From: Beroe ovata
Lineage: Eukaryota; Ctenophora; Nuda; Beroida; Beroidae
Reading direction: 5' to 3'
NCBI GenBank assembly: GCA_946803715.1
Contig: CAMPET010000100.1
Coordinates: 6,765-43,385 of the forward strand
DNA: 36,621 nucleotides
The notes under the pieces are model-generated. The model was not told the origin of the DNA and did not search any database. It worked only from the letters and a program-made list of their open reading frames with translations. The position numbers and the translations under genes were made by a program. Shown here piece by piece: positions 21,161 to 30,743 of the stretch (positions are counted from its first letter, which is position 1; the number at the start of each line of letters is the position of its first letter).

Positions 21161-21490
21161 TTAGGTGACTCCAGAGTTATCTTTGTCTCCTTCCCGTATT
21201 AATCGTTTTGTTCTGATGGCGAAGTTGATGATAGCATCGAGGGTGTTGTTCTTGAGGATTGCATCCAGGGAGTCGTAGTAAGTGCCCAGTGTGTCCATTC
21301 TCATTTGCGCATAGGTAGGACAGTGACCAACGAAGTGAGCTACTGTTTCGTCGGTTTCTAGGCAGCTGGGACTGGTGGCTATCTTATCTTCAGACACAAC
21401 AAAGTTAGAGACACAAATGCTGCGTTTCTTAGAGAAGTCTGTCATGATGTTAAGACGGAACCCGAGCTGATCCCCATTGACTCTTCTCAG
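21161..21490 (-). mobile_element. Reversed LINE 3'-end fragment inside the retroelement
   Basis: On the minus strand the frame from about 21490 down to the stop at 21161 reads RLRRVNGDQLGFRLNIMTDF...CLETDETVAHFVGHCPTYAQMR...INFAIRTKRL. A CxxxxxETVxHxxxxC zinc-knuckle-like block near the C terminus is typical of I/Jockey-group LINE polymerases after the RT/RNase H region. It runs opposite to the surrounding element, so it is probably a separate insertion; the left boundary is obscured by the nearby gap. Confidence 0.6.
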
Positions 21491-22149
21491 TCGATCCCAG
21501 GGAATGTGGAGGAGAGAGCTCGTCTCGACATATCTGCTCGAGGGTTGTGGGGACCCTTCCAGAGGACAATGTTTGATGTCAGGATCTTTCATCCAAATGC
21601 TGACTCCTACAAAATCCGGGACATCAAATCAGTGTATGCTCAGCACGAGAATGCGAAGAAGAAAGAGTATGAACAGCGGGTCATCCAGATAGAGAAGTGC
21701 AGCTTCACACCTCTCGTGTATAGCACATCAGGAGGAATGGCTCCACAAGCTGAAGCCTTCCATAAGAAGATAGCAGAACTTGTTGCAGAGAAAACGAACG
21801 ATTAACGAAGAATACCGTGATGTAATCAGTCTGATGCGAACGAAACTATCATTTGCACTCCTGAAGAGTGTATTGGTATCAGTCAGAGGATCCCGTGGCA
21901 AATCCTCTCGCGATCGCGAAGTGCCAATTTCTGATATTTCGTTCAATCTCATTCCAGACGGGATGAAGGGAAGTGCCAGATTTTCCTAACTTAGAACCGT
22001 GCTGGCCATTGGCATTTGCGTTTCGTTTCAGTCATTCTTCGGTTGTTCGGACGTATTCTATTTTATCTCTCAATTTAGCCCTATCTACTGAGTCATGAGC
22101 CATGACTTATGTAAACAATTGCCCCAATATTGAAGTTTATGGAAAGAGA

Positions 22150-23240
22150 TCCTATCTGGACCAAATGAAGCAACAAATGTCATAGAACAATCAGAAAAAA
22201 ACAAATCCAGAAAAGAATTGGTGCTATGTATAGAGCAAGCAGCCTTATGCCCATCAAGTATAGGAAAATGTTTGCTAACTCACTTATGCTGCCCCATTTT
22301 GATTATCTTGACACTATCTATGGACGTGCATCTAAAAGTAAGTTGCAAGAGCTAGACATCCTATATAAAAAAGTGGCTAAGATCGCACTTGGAGTTGACC
22401 GAAGAGAGAGCAGCATAAAAGTTTATAAGGATATGAAGTGGCTCCCTCTCCACTTGAGACGTCAAGTTCATCTGTCGACCTATATGTTCAAAATCCTCCA
22501 TGGGAGCAGCCCTTCAAATTTTATCAACAAATTCAACTATATATCTGGAGGAAGTAGGAATGGAGCACAGTGTAACTTGTACACCCCTAGATCTAAGAGC
22601 CTCAAGAATTTCTACTATCTAGGTGCCAAGGCATGGAATACTATACCACCCAATCTGAGAAATCTGGACGACGCTGGAACATTTAGCTGTAAACTTAAAA
22701 CTATGCTAATTGAATCTATCACAAACGACTCAAAATACGAGGTAAACAATGCCTTCGACTTTGTTTACAATCCCTGCGCACAGAAACCTTGATGAAATAG
22801 AAAACCCCCTTGAATCTAGTATCTCCCCTGTTTCACAGTGTCTGTCAAGTTTGTACTCATTTGCAAACAGATATTGTGAGATGAGGGAGCGATTGCTAAT
22901 TTATTTTATTTTGATTTATTTTGTTGACTTTTTAATATTCTTGACTTGGGACTGTCATAAATAGCAGCCTGACCTTGGCAAGTCATTAAACTGTACTTTA
23001 TCTCTGTAAATAAGTTAAATAATTTTGACTAGTATGTACTGTTCTAAGAGTACACTTTCTTATTCTCGTTAACATATGATTATTGATATGATTAGGCCTC
23101 TAAAGGGTGGCCTTATTAACAGTCTTTACGATTGACGAAGTGCTCTCCCTCAGCACTACCGAGAAGCTGCTCATAGTACACTAAATTATATAATAGTCCA
23201 GTGCTGTAAAACTTATTTTCAATTCAATTCAATTCATTAA
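22150..23240 (+). mobile_element. 5'-truncated LINE 3' end with CAATT-repeat tail
   Basis: The plus-strand frame from about 22180 to the stop at 22792 matches the region after the RT of CR1/L2-like LINEs: KKQIQKRIGAMYRASSLMP, MLPHFDYLDTIYG, LHLRRQVHLSTYMFKILHG, LYTPRSKSLKNFYYLGAKAWN and PPNLRNL. About 440 bp of 3' UTR follow, ending at 23220-23237 in (TTCAA)n-type pentanucleotide repeats, as expected for the 3' end of a poly(A)-less non-LTR element. Upstream of 22150 the frame is closed, marking 5' truncation. Confidence 0.8.
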
Positions 23241-24038
23241 AATCATACACTTGGGTCTGAACTCTGAAGAGCAGTAGGGCCAAGGTATATTCTAGCCCTA
23301 CTGCTCTGAAATGCACTAGGGCCATGGCCAGACTGGCCCAGCCGCTTCCTCCATCCCTGCTGTAAATCAGCTGCCTAACTGAGATAGTAAGATAGTAGTG
23401 AGTATTGGGTGTATGGGGGAAGATGGCGCTAACTAGCTAACTTTCCTTGCGGACCGGCAGATATTCCAGACATCTGCCATTAACATTTAACAGTCCCTTG
23501 CCCCCAGAAAGGGTTGTGATTTTGAATTATTATAGAAACTAGAAAGAATGGTAAGAAACAAAGAGATCTTGGTTTCTTCAATCTTGATTGTCAATTCATA
23601 ACAAACAACAGAGATTAAATAAAGTAAAGCTGTTCAGTAATCATATACTGTGAACTTGTAATCCTTCGTAAAGCCAAACTGGTGACCCTATTTGATTACA
23701 CCTATTACATTAGTCTACCTAATAGCTCTCTTCGACTTAAAATCAAGGCATAACTTATCGAAGAATCTAAAAGTATTCATACATAATGCAGTTACCAGAA
23801 GTCTTTCTAACCGTAATAAAATAGAGACATTATTTACAGTTAATGTAGTTACTTAGAATGGGCGTCCTTAAAATAATAAAAATTATTTACAGAGTATTCA
23901 AGTCGTTAAAAAATTTGCAACCATATATCAGATAAAATATAGAGCGCCTCATGTCATAAGTCCGGTAGACTGTTCCTGAATAACTGCACTCTGTGACCCG
24001 CGTCCTTGATATTAAAGACTATAAATTTAAAACACGTT
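23241..24038. other. Intergenic; one hairpin
   Basis: No gene is seen. 23268-23280 (AGAGCAGTAGGGC) is the exact reverse complement of 23295-23307, leaving a 14-bp loop. A related ACTAGGGCCATGG follows. The remainder to 24038 is AT-rich. Confidence 0.55.
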
Positions 24039-25555
24039 CTATACTGTGATCATGACTGCTCCAACTTCCTCCTGAACGATGTCTGTAGGGCTGAGAGAGG
24101 GGTTGTGAGCGTCATGAGTAATGTATAAGCCATAATATAACATCACACTGGACTGGGGTGGTGGGGGACAATTACCAGCATTGAGCTCCACTTTATCAAC
24201 CCGGGGCGGGACTGGGGGAGGCAGGTGGAGGGCCGGAGACGACCGCACGGGATCGGACCCTACTTCCACAGTGTCCATTATCGGCGGGGAGTTACTGCTC
24301 TCGGCTGCAGTAGCAGTGTGAACGTATCGCTGGGGTGGGTTTACACTCTCCATTGACGTACTCTTCCGTAGTGCATGCTCACTCTCACCCTGAATATTAC
24401 GTTCAAACGTTAGATCAATTTCACGTTGAATCTTCAATACGTATATTTCATTTTCTGATCAGAACACAGCCAAATCCACAGTGCTATTATAGTTCATGTT
24501 CCCACTAACCGTATGTGAGGGAGGTTTAGCGACAGGAGGCAGACTTCTTGTCACATCAGTCAAGTCAGGGAGTGACCGCCTTTGCAGATTGGAGGTAAAA
24601 GTTGTGGGAGACGGGGGTTCGCATGCGTGTGAGTATTGCCGTAACTTGACCTACTGCACAGGATACGTCATGATGTCATCAAAATAATGAGGCTGGTGGC
24701 TGGTGGCGTCAAAGCACAATAATTGGGAATAACTATTACACGAAATTGTCTCATCTCTAAACTCATCGAGATTTTTCATTTCTGAAAGGTTAAGGGCGAC
24801 TTTCCTCTGCATCAGACCCTTGTCATAGAGCTTCTTCACGTTGTTAGATGATGCAAGTGTATTGCTTTCCTGAGCAATATGTGAGTATTAGGTGAATATG
24901 GCTAGTACATGGAATGTGTGGATTGTGAAATAACATGAACACTGCAATCAAGGGAGACACTAAAATTTCCGCGAGCAATTCATTCATCTGAATCAAAATA
25001 TGCCGTCATGCCTACCTTTCCTCTAATCCTAGCCGAGGACCCGGTCTCCCCGCCCAAATTGAACATCGTCCTACAGTTGTAGTCCATACTGCAGTAGTTC
25101 TCGATGTTCTGTATCTCGCGTGATACCATTCTCATCTTCTCAAAGTTGATAAGACCCCCTTCCACCTTCGTGTCTATACCTGACAGGGTATGTTAGTTAC
25201 GACGGCCGACAGTTGCAAGTACCTAGAATATGTGATGGTTGGGTGCCAGTTTGATTCGATCGGAAATTATAATTACCCTAAAATATAAATTTAGCATCAA
25301 ATAACTTTTTCCCCTTTTTTACACACTATAAGAAGGGTTTCACAAAGCTGAAATAAATAAACAAAAAGGTGTCGACAGATAATTGGTAATGGGATTGTAA
25401 TGAAATGAGTTTAATCCGGTCAAATCGTATAATCAATCCAATTAAGTCTGATCAAACCAATTAACAAGCATACGAAATAGCCAAATATGTGGCTTATGAG
25501 AGTGAGGTTCATTTACCACCCTACGTTCTACCCCTGACAATTTATCCTCTACATT

Positions 25556-27775
25556 TTACCCCCTACGGTTATATTTCTTGAAGTTAATACGCATCCATGT
25601 TTGATTTTTATTAAGATTATAAAACAGTCTCCGATCTTCAACCAGCGGCTGGTTTTCTATGTTACTCTTAATAGCACTCAAATAGGAGAACCCGTGCATA
25701 TCACTCGGTTCAAGCACAGCTTGTTCATTCCAGTCATTCCAAGCTGTGACATAGTGAAGATTAGGACTGTGAACGAAACCATCACTTGACACAGGAAGAC
25801 GATTGAGCATTCGTTCAAAAGACAACCTCAAGTCCTTTCTGAAGGTCTCGGGTGAGATTATTTCAATAAGAGGACTTGCTGAATTGAGATTGGAATCATT
25901 GAACGATGTGAATGATCCCCATGATTGAAGCAGATTGAGTTTCTCTGATCTCAGATCAGAGCTGATGGATGAATTGAAGTTTTCCTTGTCAGCAACTTCT
26001 TTTAAGTTAGGGTTCATGAGTATCATTGATTTGTATAAAGTATTGTCTGGAAACGAATCAGCAAGAATTTCATTAAAGGTGACCGCATCTCCGAGAATGA
26101 AAGAAAAATATATGCCGAGCAAACCACTTTGCCTAGCCAACTGAGTCCATAGTTCTAGAATAGGTTTGGTGTGGGAGGGATCAGCGTGCTTGATGACAAA
26201 TATTGGCTTTCCTTCAACGAGTATATAGTTGGGATGCTCGAAAAATGGTAAAAGATACTCGAAATGTGCCCTCCACTCTGCTTCATCCCCATATTCTGAG
26301 CTGGAGTAAGATTTGCTCCCTCTCAGCCTGACCCATTTGTCAGGCATTGGAGCGTTATCCCAACAAAACATGAAAGGAAGGTCAGGATGGCCATCTTCCA
26401 ACATTAGCTCAGGAACCTTCCCAAAGTGGGCTTTGCTTGCAGACCAGTTATGATAATACATGAATCCATGAAGCCCAGCTGCTTTTGCCATTTCACCTTG
26501 CTTCTTGCGGGTTTCGACTTGAGTTATGTCGTAGAAACCGAGCCCACCCTTCTTTGGCGACAGTGGCTTAGCCACAGTTTCAACTGTATTGAAGAATTTC
26601 CAATAAGTATTTTCATTCTTGTTCTCTGTATTCTCTTGTGATCCAGAAACATAAATCGCGATGGGCTTGGCGGGGACTGCAATCTCGGCGATGGTCACAC
26701 CCTTCAAGAAAGGAATCGTCCCGAACATTCTCTCTATAGCGTGCTCCATCTGGGCATCTCTTCGATATTTGACACTCCATTTTGAAGAGAGCCAAGGTAG
26801 AATTCTGACCCAATCTTTGACACAGAAATCTTCATACTTGCTCCAAAACATTGTTCCCGCTGCAAACGTGAAGTCTGCTGTTGTATCCAGATCAGTTCCA
26901 TACATTTCTCTCCATATGAGTCCCATGTTTTTCATGTTAGATCTGAATACGGCAGCCTGGGAAAAGCCTCCCCAAATGCGGAATGCGTTATAAAGTGGAT
27001 TCTTGGTGGGGATTATCATAGTTCGTTGCATAACGAATCCCTGAGGGGCAATCATACCGATGTTACGATCATCCCCCAACGCCCTGATAGCAGTCATGAC
27101 GCTGCCTGGAGAGCCACATAAACTCTCATATGCGGCCCCACGCCACACACTATCACTTTTAGAGTGGACCTTCAGGAACACGTCGTAGTGAAAATTTCTG
27201 TTCTGGACAAAGTCGAGCTGCTCTAAGAACTGCTTTATGTCATACCCTTCATTGACTCCAATTTGAAACCCAAAAACCTTGTTACTCCCCAATGACTCTA
27301 TCTTGAAAGTCAAGTCAACTATATCGAAATTTTTCTTGTGACTTATAAAAACATCGAAGGTGAAAGGAGGGGGTGGTTCCACATCAACCCAAGGGTAGGA
27401 GCTGAAATTGTCAGCAAGAATTTTAGCTTCCGCCACATTTCTGATACACTTCATCACATCATCATATACCCCAGGGTTTTGCAGTCCGAAACCCTGTACA
27501 AATAGGGCTATTCTCTTTCTGGATATAGGTGGTGAGGTGTCAATGCCCTGCAGGTCCTGACACAAAGAGTTTCTTACATGAAGATAGGAACAAATAAACG
27601 TGCATATAACAATTAGACTGAACATCATGCGCCGTGACTTCCGGAAGATGGTTAAGGTGAAGAGAGTTGGAAGTCGAGTCCATGATCCCCAGTTTTTGTT
27701 CATGATAAGAGATCTGTCGGAGATAACTGCACCCTTCCCCACTGCACCCTTGGTGATATCGCTATGGCAGTCCAT
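25556..27775 (-). CDS. Type II membrane protein with RgpF-like and WbsX-like domains (739 aa, single exon)
   Basis: Intronless, intact, and contained in the 3.1-kb RapGEF intron between 28312 and 25179, on the same strand. Residues 1-50 form a basic cytoplasmic tail; 50-67 (MMFSLIVICTFICSYLHV) is a signal anchor, so a Golgi lumenal enzyme is likely. Residues about 88-360 match rhamnan-synthesis RgpF-type proteins: FDVFISHKKNFDIVDL, IGVNEGYDIKQFL, DVFLKVHSKSD, GMIAPQGFV and FAAGTMFW. Residues about 411-705 match the WbsX (GH99-like) domain: GLGFYDITQVETRKKQ, AGLHGFMYYHNW, LPFMFCWDN and the terminal TAWNDWNEQAVLEP. Both families are best known from bacterial polysaccharide loci; the fusion is known in bacteria and algae. 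Polysaccharide or glycoprotein synthesis is inferred; horizontal origin is possible. Starts at residues 25 or 49 are alternatives. Confidence 0.88.
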   Translation of the reverse strand: MDCHSDITKGAVGKGAVISDRSLIMNKNWGSWTRLPTLFTLTIFRKSRRMMFSLIVICTFICSYLHVRNSLCQDLQGIDTSPPISRKRIALFVQGFGLQNPGVYDDVMKCIRNVAEAKILADNFSSYPWVDVEPPPPFTFDVFISHKKNFDIVDLTFKIESLGSNKVFGFQIGVNEGYDIKQFLEQLDFVQNRNFHYDVFLKVHSKSDSVWRGAAYESLCGSPGSVMTAIRALGDDRNIGMIAPQGFVMQRTMIIPTKNPLYNAFRIWGGFSQAAVFRSNMKNMGLIWREMYGTDLDTTADFTFAAGTMFWSKYEDFCVKDWVRILPWLSSKWSVKYRRDAQMEHAIERMFGTIPFLKGVTIAEIAVPAKPIAIYVSGSQENTENKNENTYWKFFNTVETVAKPLSPKKGGLGFYDITQVETRKKQGEMAKAAGLHGFMYYHNWSASKAHFGKVPELMLEDGHPDLPFMFCWDNAPMPDKWVRLRGSKSYSSSEYGDEAEWRAHFEYLLPFFEHPNYILVEGKPIFVIKHADPSHTKPILELWTQLARQSGLLGIYFSFILGDAVTFNEILADSFPDNTLYKSMILMNPNLKEVADKENFNSSISSDLRSEKLNLLQSWGSFTSFNDSNLNSASPLIEIISPETFRKDLRLSFERMLNRLPVSSDGFVHSPNLHYVTAWNDWNEQAVLEPSDMHGFSYLSAIKSNIENQPLVEDRRLFYNLNKNQTWMRINFKKYNRRG

Positions 27776-28311
27776 CGAATGTTACGATATAGGTTTATTG
27801 AACGACGTACGGTTATAGAAATAACTTGAAGAAAACAAAACGATGATTTGATACTTGTGCAAGGACAAGAAATTTGTGTGCATGCCAAGTCAAAAAACTA
27901 ATGCTGCGGTCAATGCGTGATTTGTGAGATAGATCGCAGAACAGTGAAAAGAAATTATATCACATGCACTGATAGAAGGTATATGACAAGACTATCAGTA
28001 TCAGGGAATGTGCACAATTTTGAACGTGGTTTCTCAGAAAAAATCTCCGCAACACACCTCAGAGAGAAAGAGAGAAAGTTTGTTAAAATGATAAACTGAC
28101 TGGTTCCCATTTCTCCACATGAGACTTTTGCATTACTCCCCAACTACGAGGACACTGAATACATACACCAACTTATCTACACGTACGTGCAAAATTTCAA
28201 GTATGCGAGGCATCATACCATGTTATACGAAGATGATTATAGTTCAATCGTCTGTTTCATTCAGATAGAATATAACACCAATTATGAAGGTTAACAATTA
28301 TAAACCGTTAC
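27776..28311. other. RapGEF intron upstream of the nested gene
   Basis: Presumed 5' UTR and promoter of the nested RgpF/WbsX gene. No repeats or exons are recognised. It ends at the RapGEF donor GTAACG (28306-28311). Confidence 0.5.
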
Positions 28312-28444
28312 CTAGGTGGATGAAAGTCAGATCTTTCTTCAGGACAGGGAAGAACGGGATCATGGGTGCTCTGCACGGGGCGTTGTTCACCAGGTTCCGA
28401 TACTTGTACATATTTCGGGATGGATCCAGGAGGTCGTGTAAGTC

Positions 28445-29138
28445 CTGAAGCGGGGGAGATGTGATTTGAGAGCAATGTGGAGCATTCTGCATTTCGCAAC
28501 CATACTCCGGCTCGGGAGTATGGCTTGATAAAAATTGTCCAGAGTATTGCTCTCTGACACATCTTTCATCGTTATCAATCATTACGTGTTAGCCGTGAAA
28601 TAATGCAGGATAATGAGATATCAGTTGGAAATTGACGTGAGAGTAATTGTAGTCAGGGCCAAGTTCATAGGGCTACATTAAATGTAGGCTACATTACTAT
28701 CCTACTATCACACTTATCACAATGTCAAAGATTATTTTTTCAAACAGTGTTTTTTGTACATTATGCTTACACCGCGTTGTCGCCGAAAAAGAACCGTACG
28801 CTATGAAAGCGGTTTAAAGAGAAATGCGTGTTTCACCGGGGAACGCTCTTGGCAGCCAGACGAGCTGTTGCGAACTCCGGTTTTTTGCAACCACACATCA
28901 CATTTCAATCACCTTCACTCTTACCCCACTCTCTTATACCCTCAAAAATTGAGAACTATCCTCTTACAGACTGCAATACATAATAGTTACATGATTTTTA
29001 ACTATCAAAATGTATCGACAAAATTGAGTATTTGGAGGATTAAAAAGAAAGAAGTGTGAGGGTTCGATTTTGATAATGTGAAATTATACAAGTACTTACT
29101 AATACATTTTCAATTTCAAATGAAGATCACAAACGTAC
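28445..29138. other. RapGEF intron
   Basis: Intron between two RasGEF-domain exons, with donor GTACGT (29133-29138) and acceptor GCTTCAG. A 101-codon plus-strand frame (28754-29059) within it has no recognisable features. Confidence 0.6.
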
Positions 29139-30170
29139 CTCGAATGCCTTGTACCACTTAGAGGGTACCTTGGCCCAGGTATCCTCGAGTCGTTTCAGAG
29201 CTGGGTGAGCCAATCCAGAGAGAATGCAGAACATATTCGGGAATCCCAAGTACAAATTACTCTCAACTTCAAAAACTGCTTGATCATCCTAGCTCGTTTT
29301 GGAATGTTTTTCTCTGTTACTATCTCAGTAGCCACCCAGTACATTTCAGTGTTAACTTTCTCAGTGAACGCCTGTAAGATCAGGAATTGAGATTTACTCC
29401 TTAATAAACTAAAGGAATCAAACACAAATTGGGTACACTGAAGCTACCGATAACCAAGACCAATAATGTGAGGCTGGTCATCCACTAACCTCCAAATTGC
29501 TTTGTCCATAGCCACTCTTTATCCCCAACAGATCGGTCACGTATTCCACAGTTTCGATCTTCTTAAAGGAGTCGAAACTCTGTCTTACGGTTATCCTTCA
29601 GATAATACTGTGACCTCAGACTCAGCCTGGTAGCCAGGTTGCGAGTGGAGGGAGCCAGTTGCTTCTGTCGGACAGCACCCGCGTGCACAGCTATCACCTC
29701 ACGCAACGCGAAGTTCGAGATATCCTCCAGAATCTCAAACTGTGGGGGAAAGTTACAATTATCTTTATTGGACAGGGGTTATCAATATCTTCAGTAAGGC
29801 TGAGAATGAATTTTCTGGGGACTTCACTTCTGAAAGTGGGAGGGGAATGGAACTATCAACGGATGCGCTTGTCTTGAGCTAGACTGGGGGCGCAGCCCCC
29901 AGAAGCCAGACGTTTTCTGTTGATAAAATGAACGTTGTACTAGGATCGTATTCTGTACACAAATTTGAGAATTTTAGGCTCAAAGTTTCTTAGTTTCTAA
30001 TTTTGAATCAACGGATTTTCTTAATTTTTCCAGGATTATGGGCTAAGTTTCTTAGATTTTCGGAAATCGTAGGCTCAGTTTCTTCTAGAAAGTTTCTCAT
30101 AGAAAAAACTGGGTGTATCCTTGTGTTTGAACATAGCTCCGAAGTAAGCAAGTAGACCCCCAATTTTTTA

Positions 30171-30252
30171 CGTTTTTATGTTCTCTGGGTCATGATGGAC
30201 ATAACTGGAAAGTTTTTATGTTCTTTGGGTCATGAGGGACCTAGCTGGACGT
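30171..30252. repeat. 40-bp tandem repeat, two copies
   Basis: GTTTTTATGTTCTCTGGGTC and the following bases recur 40 bp later with a few substitutions (copies starting near 30172 and 30212). Confidence 0.85.
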
Positions 30253-30350
30253 TTCAATAAAATGTGACGACCAGTTTTCGAGTTATCGTTGTACCAAAAT
30301 ACCATGCAAATCGCCTTAATTTTGGTACACTTTAGTCTTAGCTCCTAATG

Positions 30351-30616
30351 GAGTTACGTCACACAGAAAATTATGCGTAACGCGCGGTGACATCAAAAGA
30401 GTATTCCATGCGCGCACGAGTGTTTTTATACGCGCGCGCGGAATTTGCGTCTACATCAGAATTCAAGCTAACTTTCCACTCTGCATGCATGGTTCGCAGA
30501 GTGGACTATAAACTATAGCTATCGTGTTGGCAGTTGATCACAATAGAAAATCTCTCTTATAGGCTATAGCAATGAAAATAAATTAAATTCTATCTTTACA
30601 ACCGGTTTGGTAGAGT
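30351..30616. repeat. Dispersed repeat, copy 2
   Basis: Same 265-bp unit and orientation as 19315-19578, 11 kb away, with the same sharp ends (GAGTTACGTCACACAG to CGGTTTGGTAGAGT). Sequence beyond the ends is unrelated, which defines the element boundaries. Confidence 0.9.
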
Positions 30617-30743
30617 GCACTATCAACTGTTAAAAATGGTACCACTTTGTTAAAAGTGGTCAAAGTCAACCTCGTGTGATCGATCATCAGCGGATAGAAA
30701 ATCAATGATTGATACATATACATCAATGGTATACATATCAAAT

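Larger units (their letters stand above)
19901..22086 (+). mobile_element. 5'-truncated reverse-transcriptase retroelement flanked by 15-bp direct repeats
   Basis: AATTTAGCCCTATCT occurs exactly at 19901-19915 and 22072-22086. Between the copies is a decayed RT coding region on the plus strand: IKPLITEL, a frameshift near 19978, then WYADDSTAAG with the YADD catalytic motif at 19990-20001, GYHPKPSKT and LGAVIG. After the assembly gap comes the element's C-terminal domain (FDVRIFHPN; FTPLVYSTSGGMAPQA), another frameshift near 21800, and LSFALLKSVLVSVRGSRG, ending about 21985. I recall the same order of motifs in abundant animal retroelements with a C-terminal DVRVFNP...STSGGMG domain. The direct repeats look like target-site duplications from target-primed insertion. 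The element begins inside the RT domain, so it cannot be autonomous. Confidence 0.8.
24039..29739 (-). pseudogene. RapGEF (PDZ-GEF type) C-terminal half: RA end, RasGEF domain, tail; several lesions
   Basis: Exons: 29739-29589, 29579-29490, 29371-29139, 28444-28312, 25179-25016, 24869 to about 24654, 24650-24510, 24389-24039. The first matches the end of the RA domain of human RAPGEF2/6 (LREVIAVH...LATRLSLRSQYYLKDN). The next four give the RasGEF domain: [67 protein letters not shown]. The tail has KKLYDKGLMQRKV, CEPPSP, an SH3-ligand-like LPPPVPPR and a terminal ITV. Such proteins activate Rap GTPases. Lesions: PDZ, cNMP and REM exons are absent; exons 1 and 2 are only 9 bp apart, missing some 38 family residues; there is a frameshift near 29265; an in-frame TAG sits at 24651. 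Decay and assembly error both remain possible. Confidence 0.72.
29740..30743. other. Repeat-rich spacer between RapGEF and the zinc-finger gene
   Basis: No RapGEF 5' exon is found here. It contains the hairpin CTGGGGGC-GCA-GCCCCCAG (near 29883-29901), degenerate GGCTCA/AAGTTTCTTAG-type repeats at 29960-30110, a 40-bp tandem repeat (30171-30252) and copy 2 of the 265-bp dispersed repeat. Confidence 0.65.

Noticed and set aside
24651-24666. Tiny intron removing the in-frame TAG between the two RapGEF tail exons
   Set aside because: The only in-phase GT-AG options are 9-13 nt long; the longer GT candidates leave the CEPP frame. The TAG is reported as an unresolved lesion.
28754-29059. 101-codon plus-strand frame in a RapGEF intron
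   Set aside because: No motif, signal or splice support; composition looks random.
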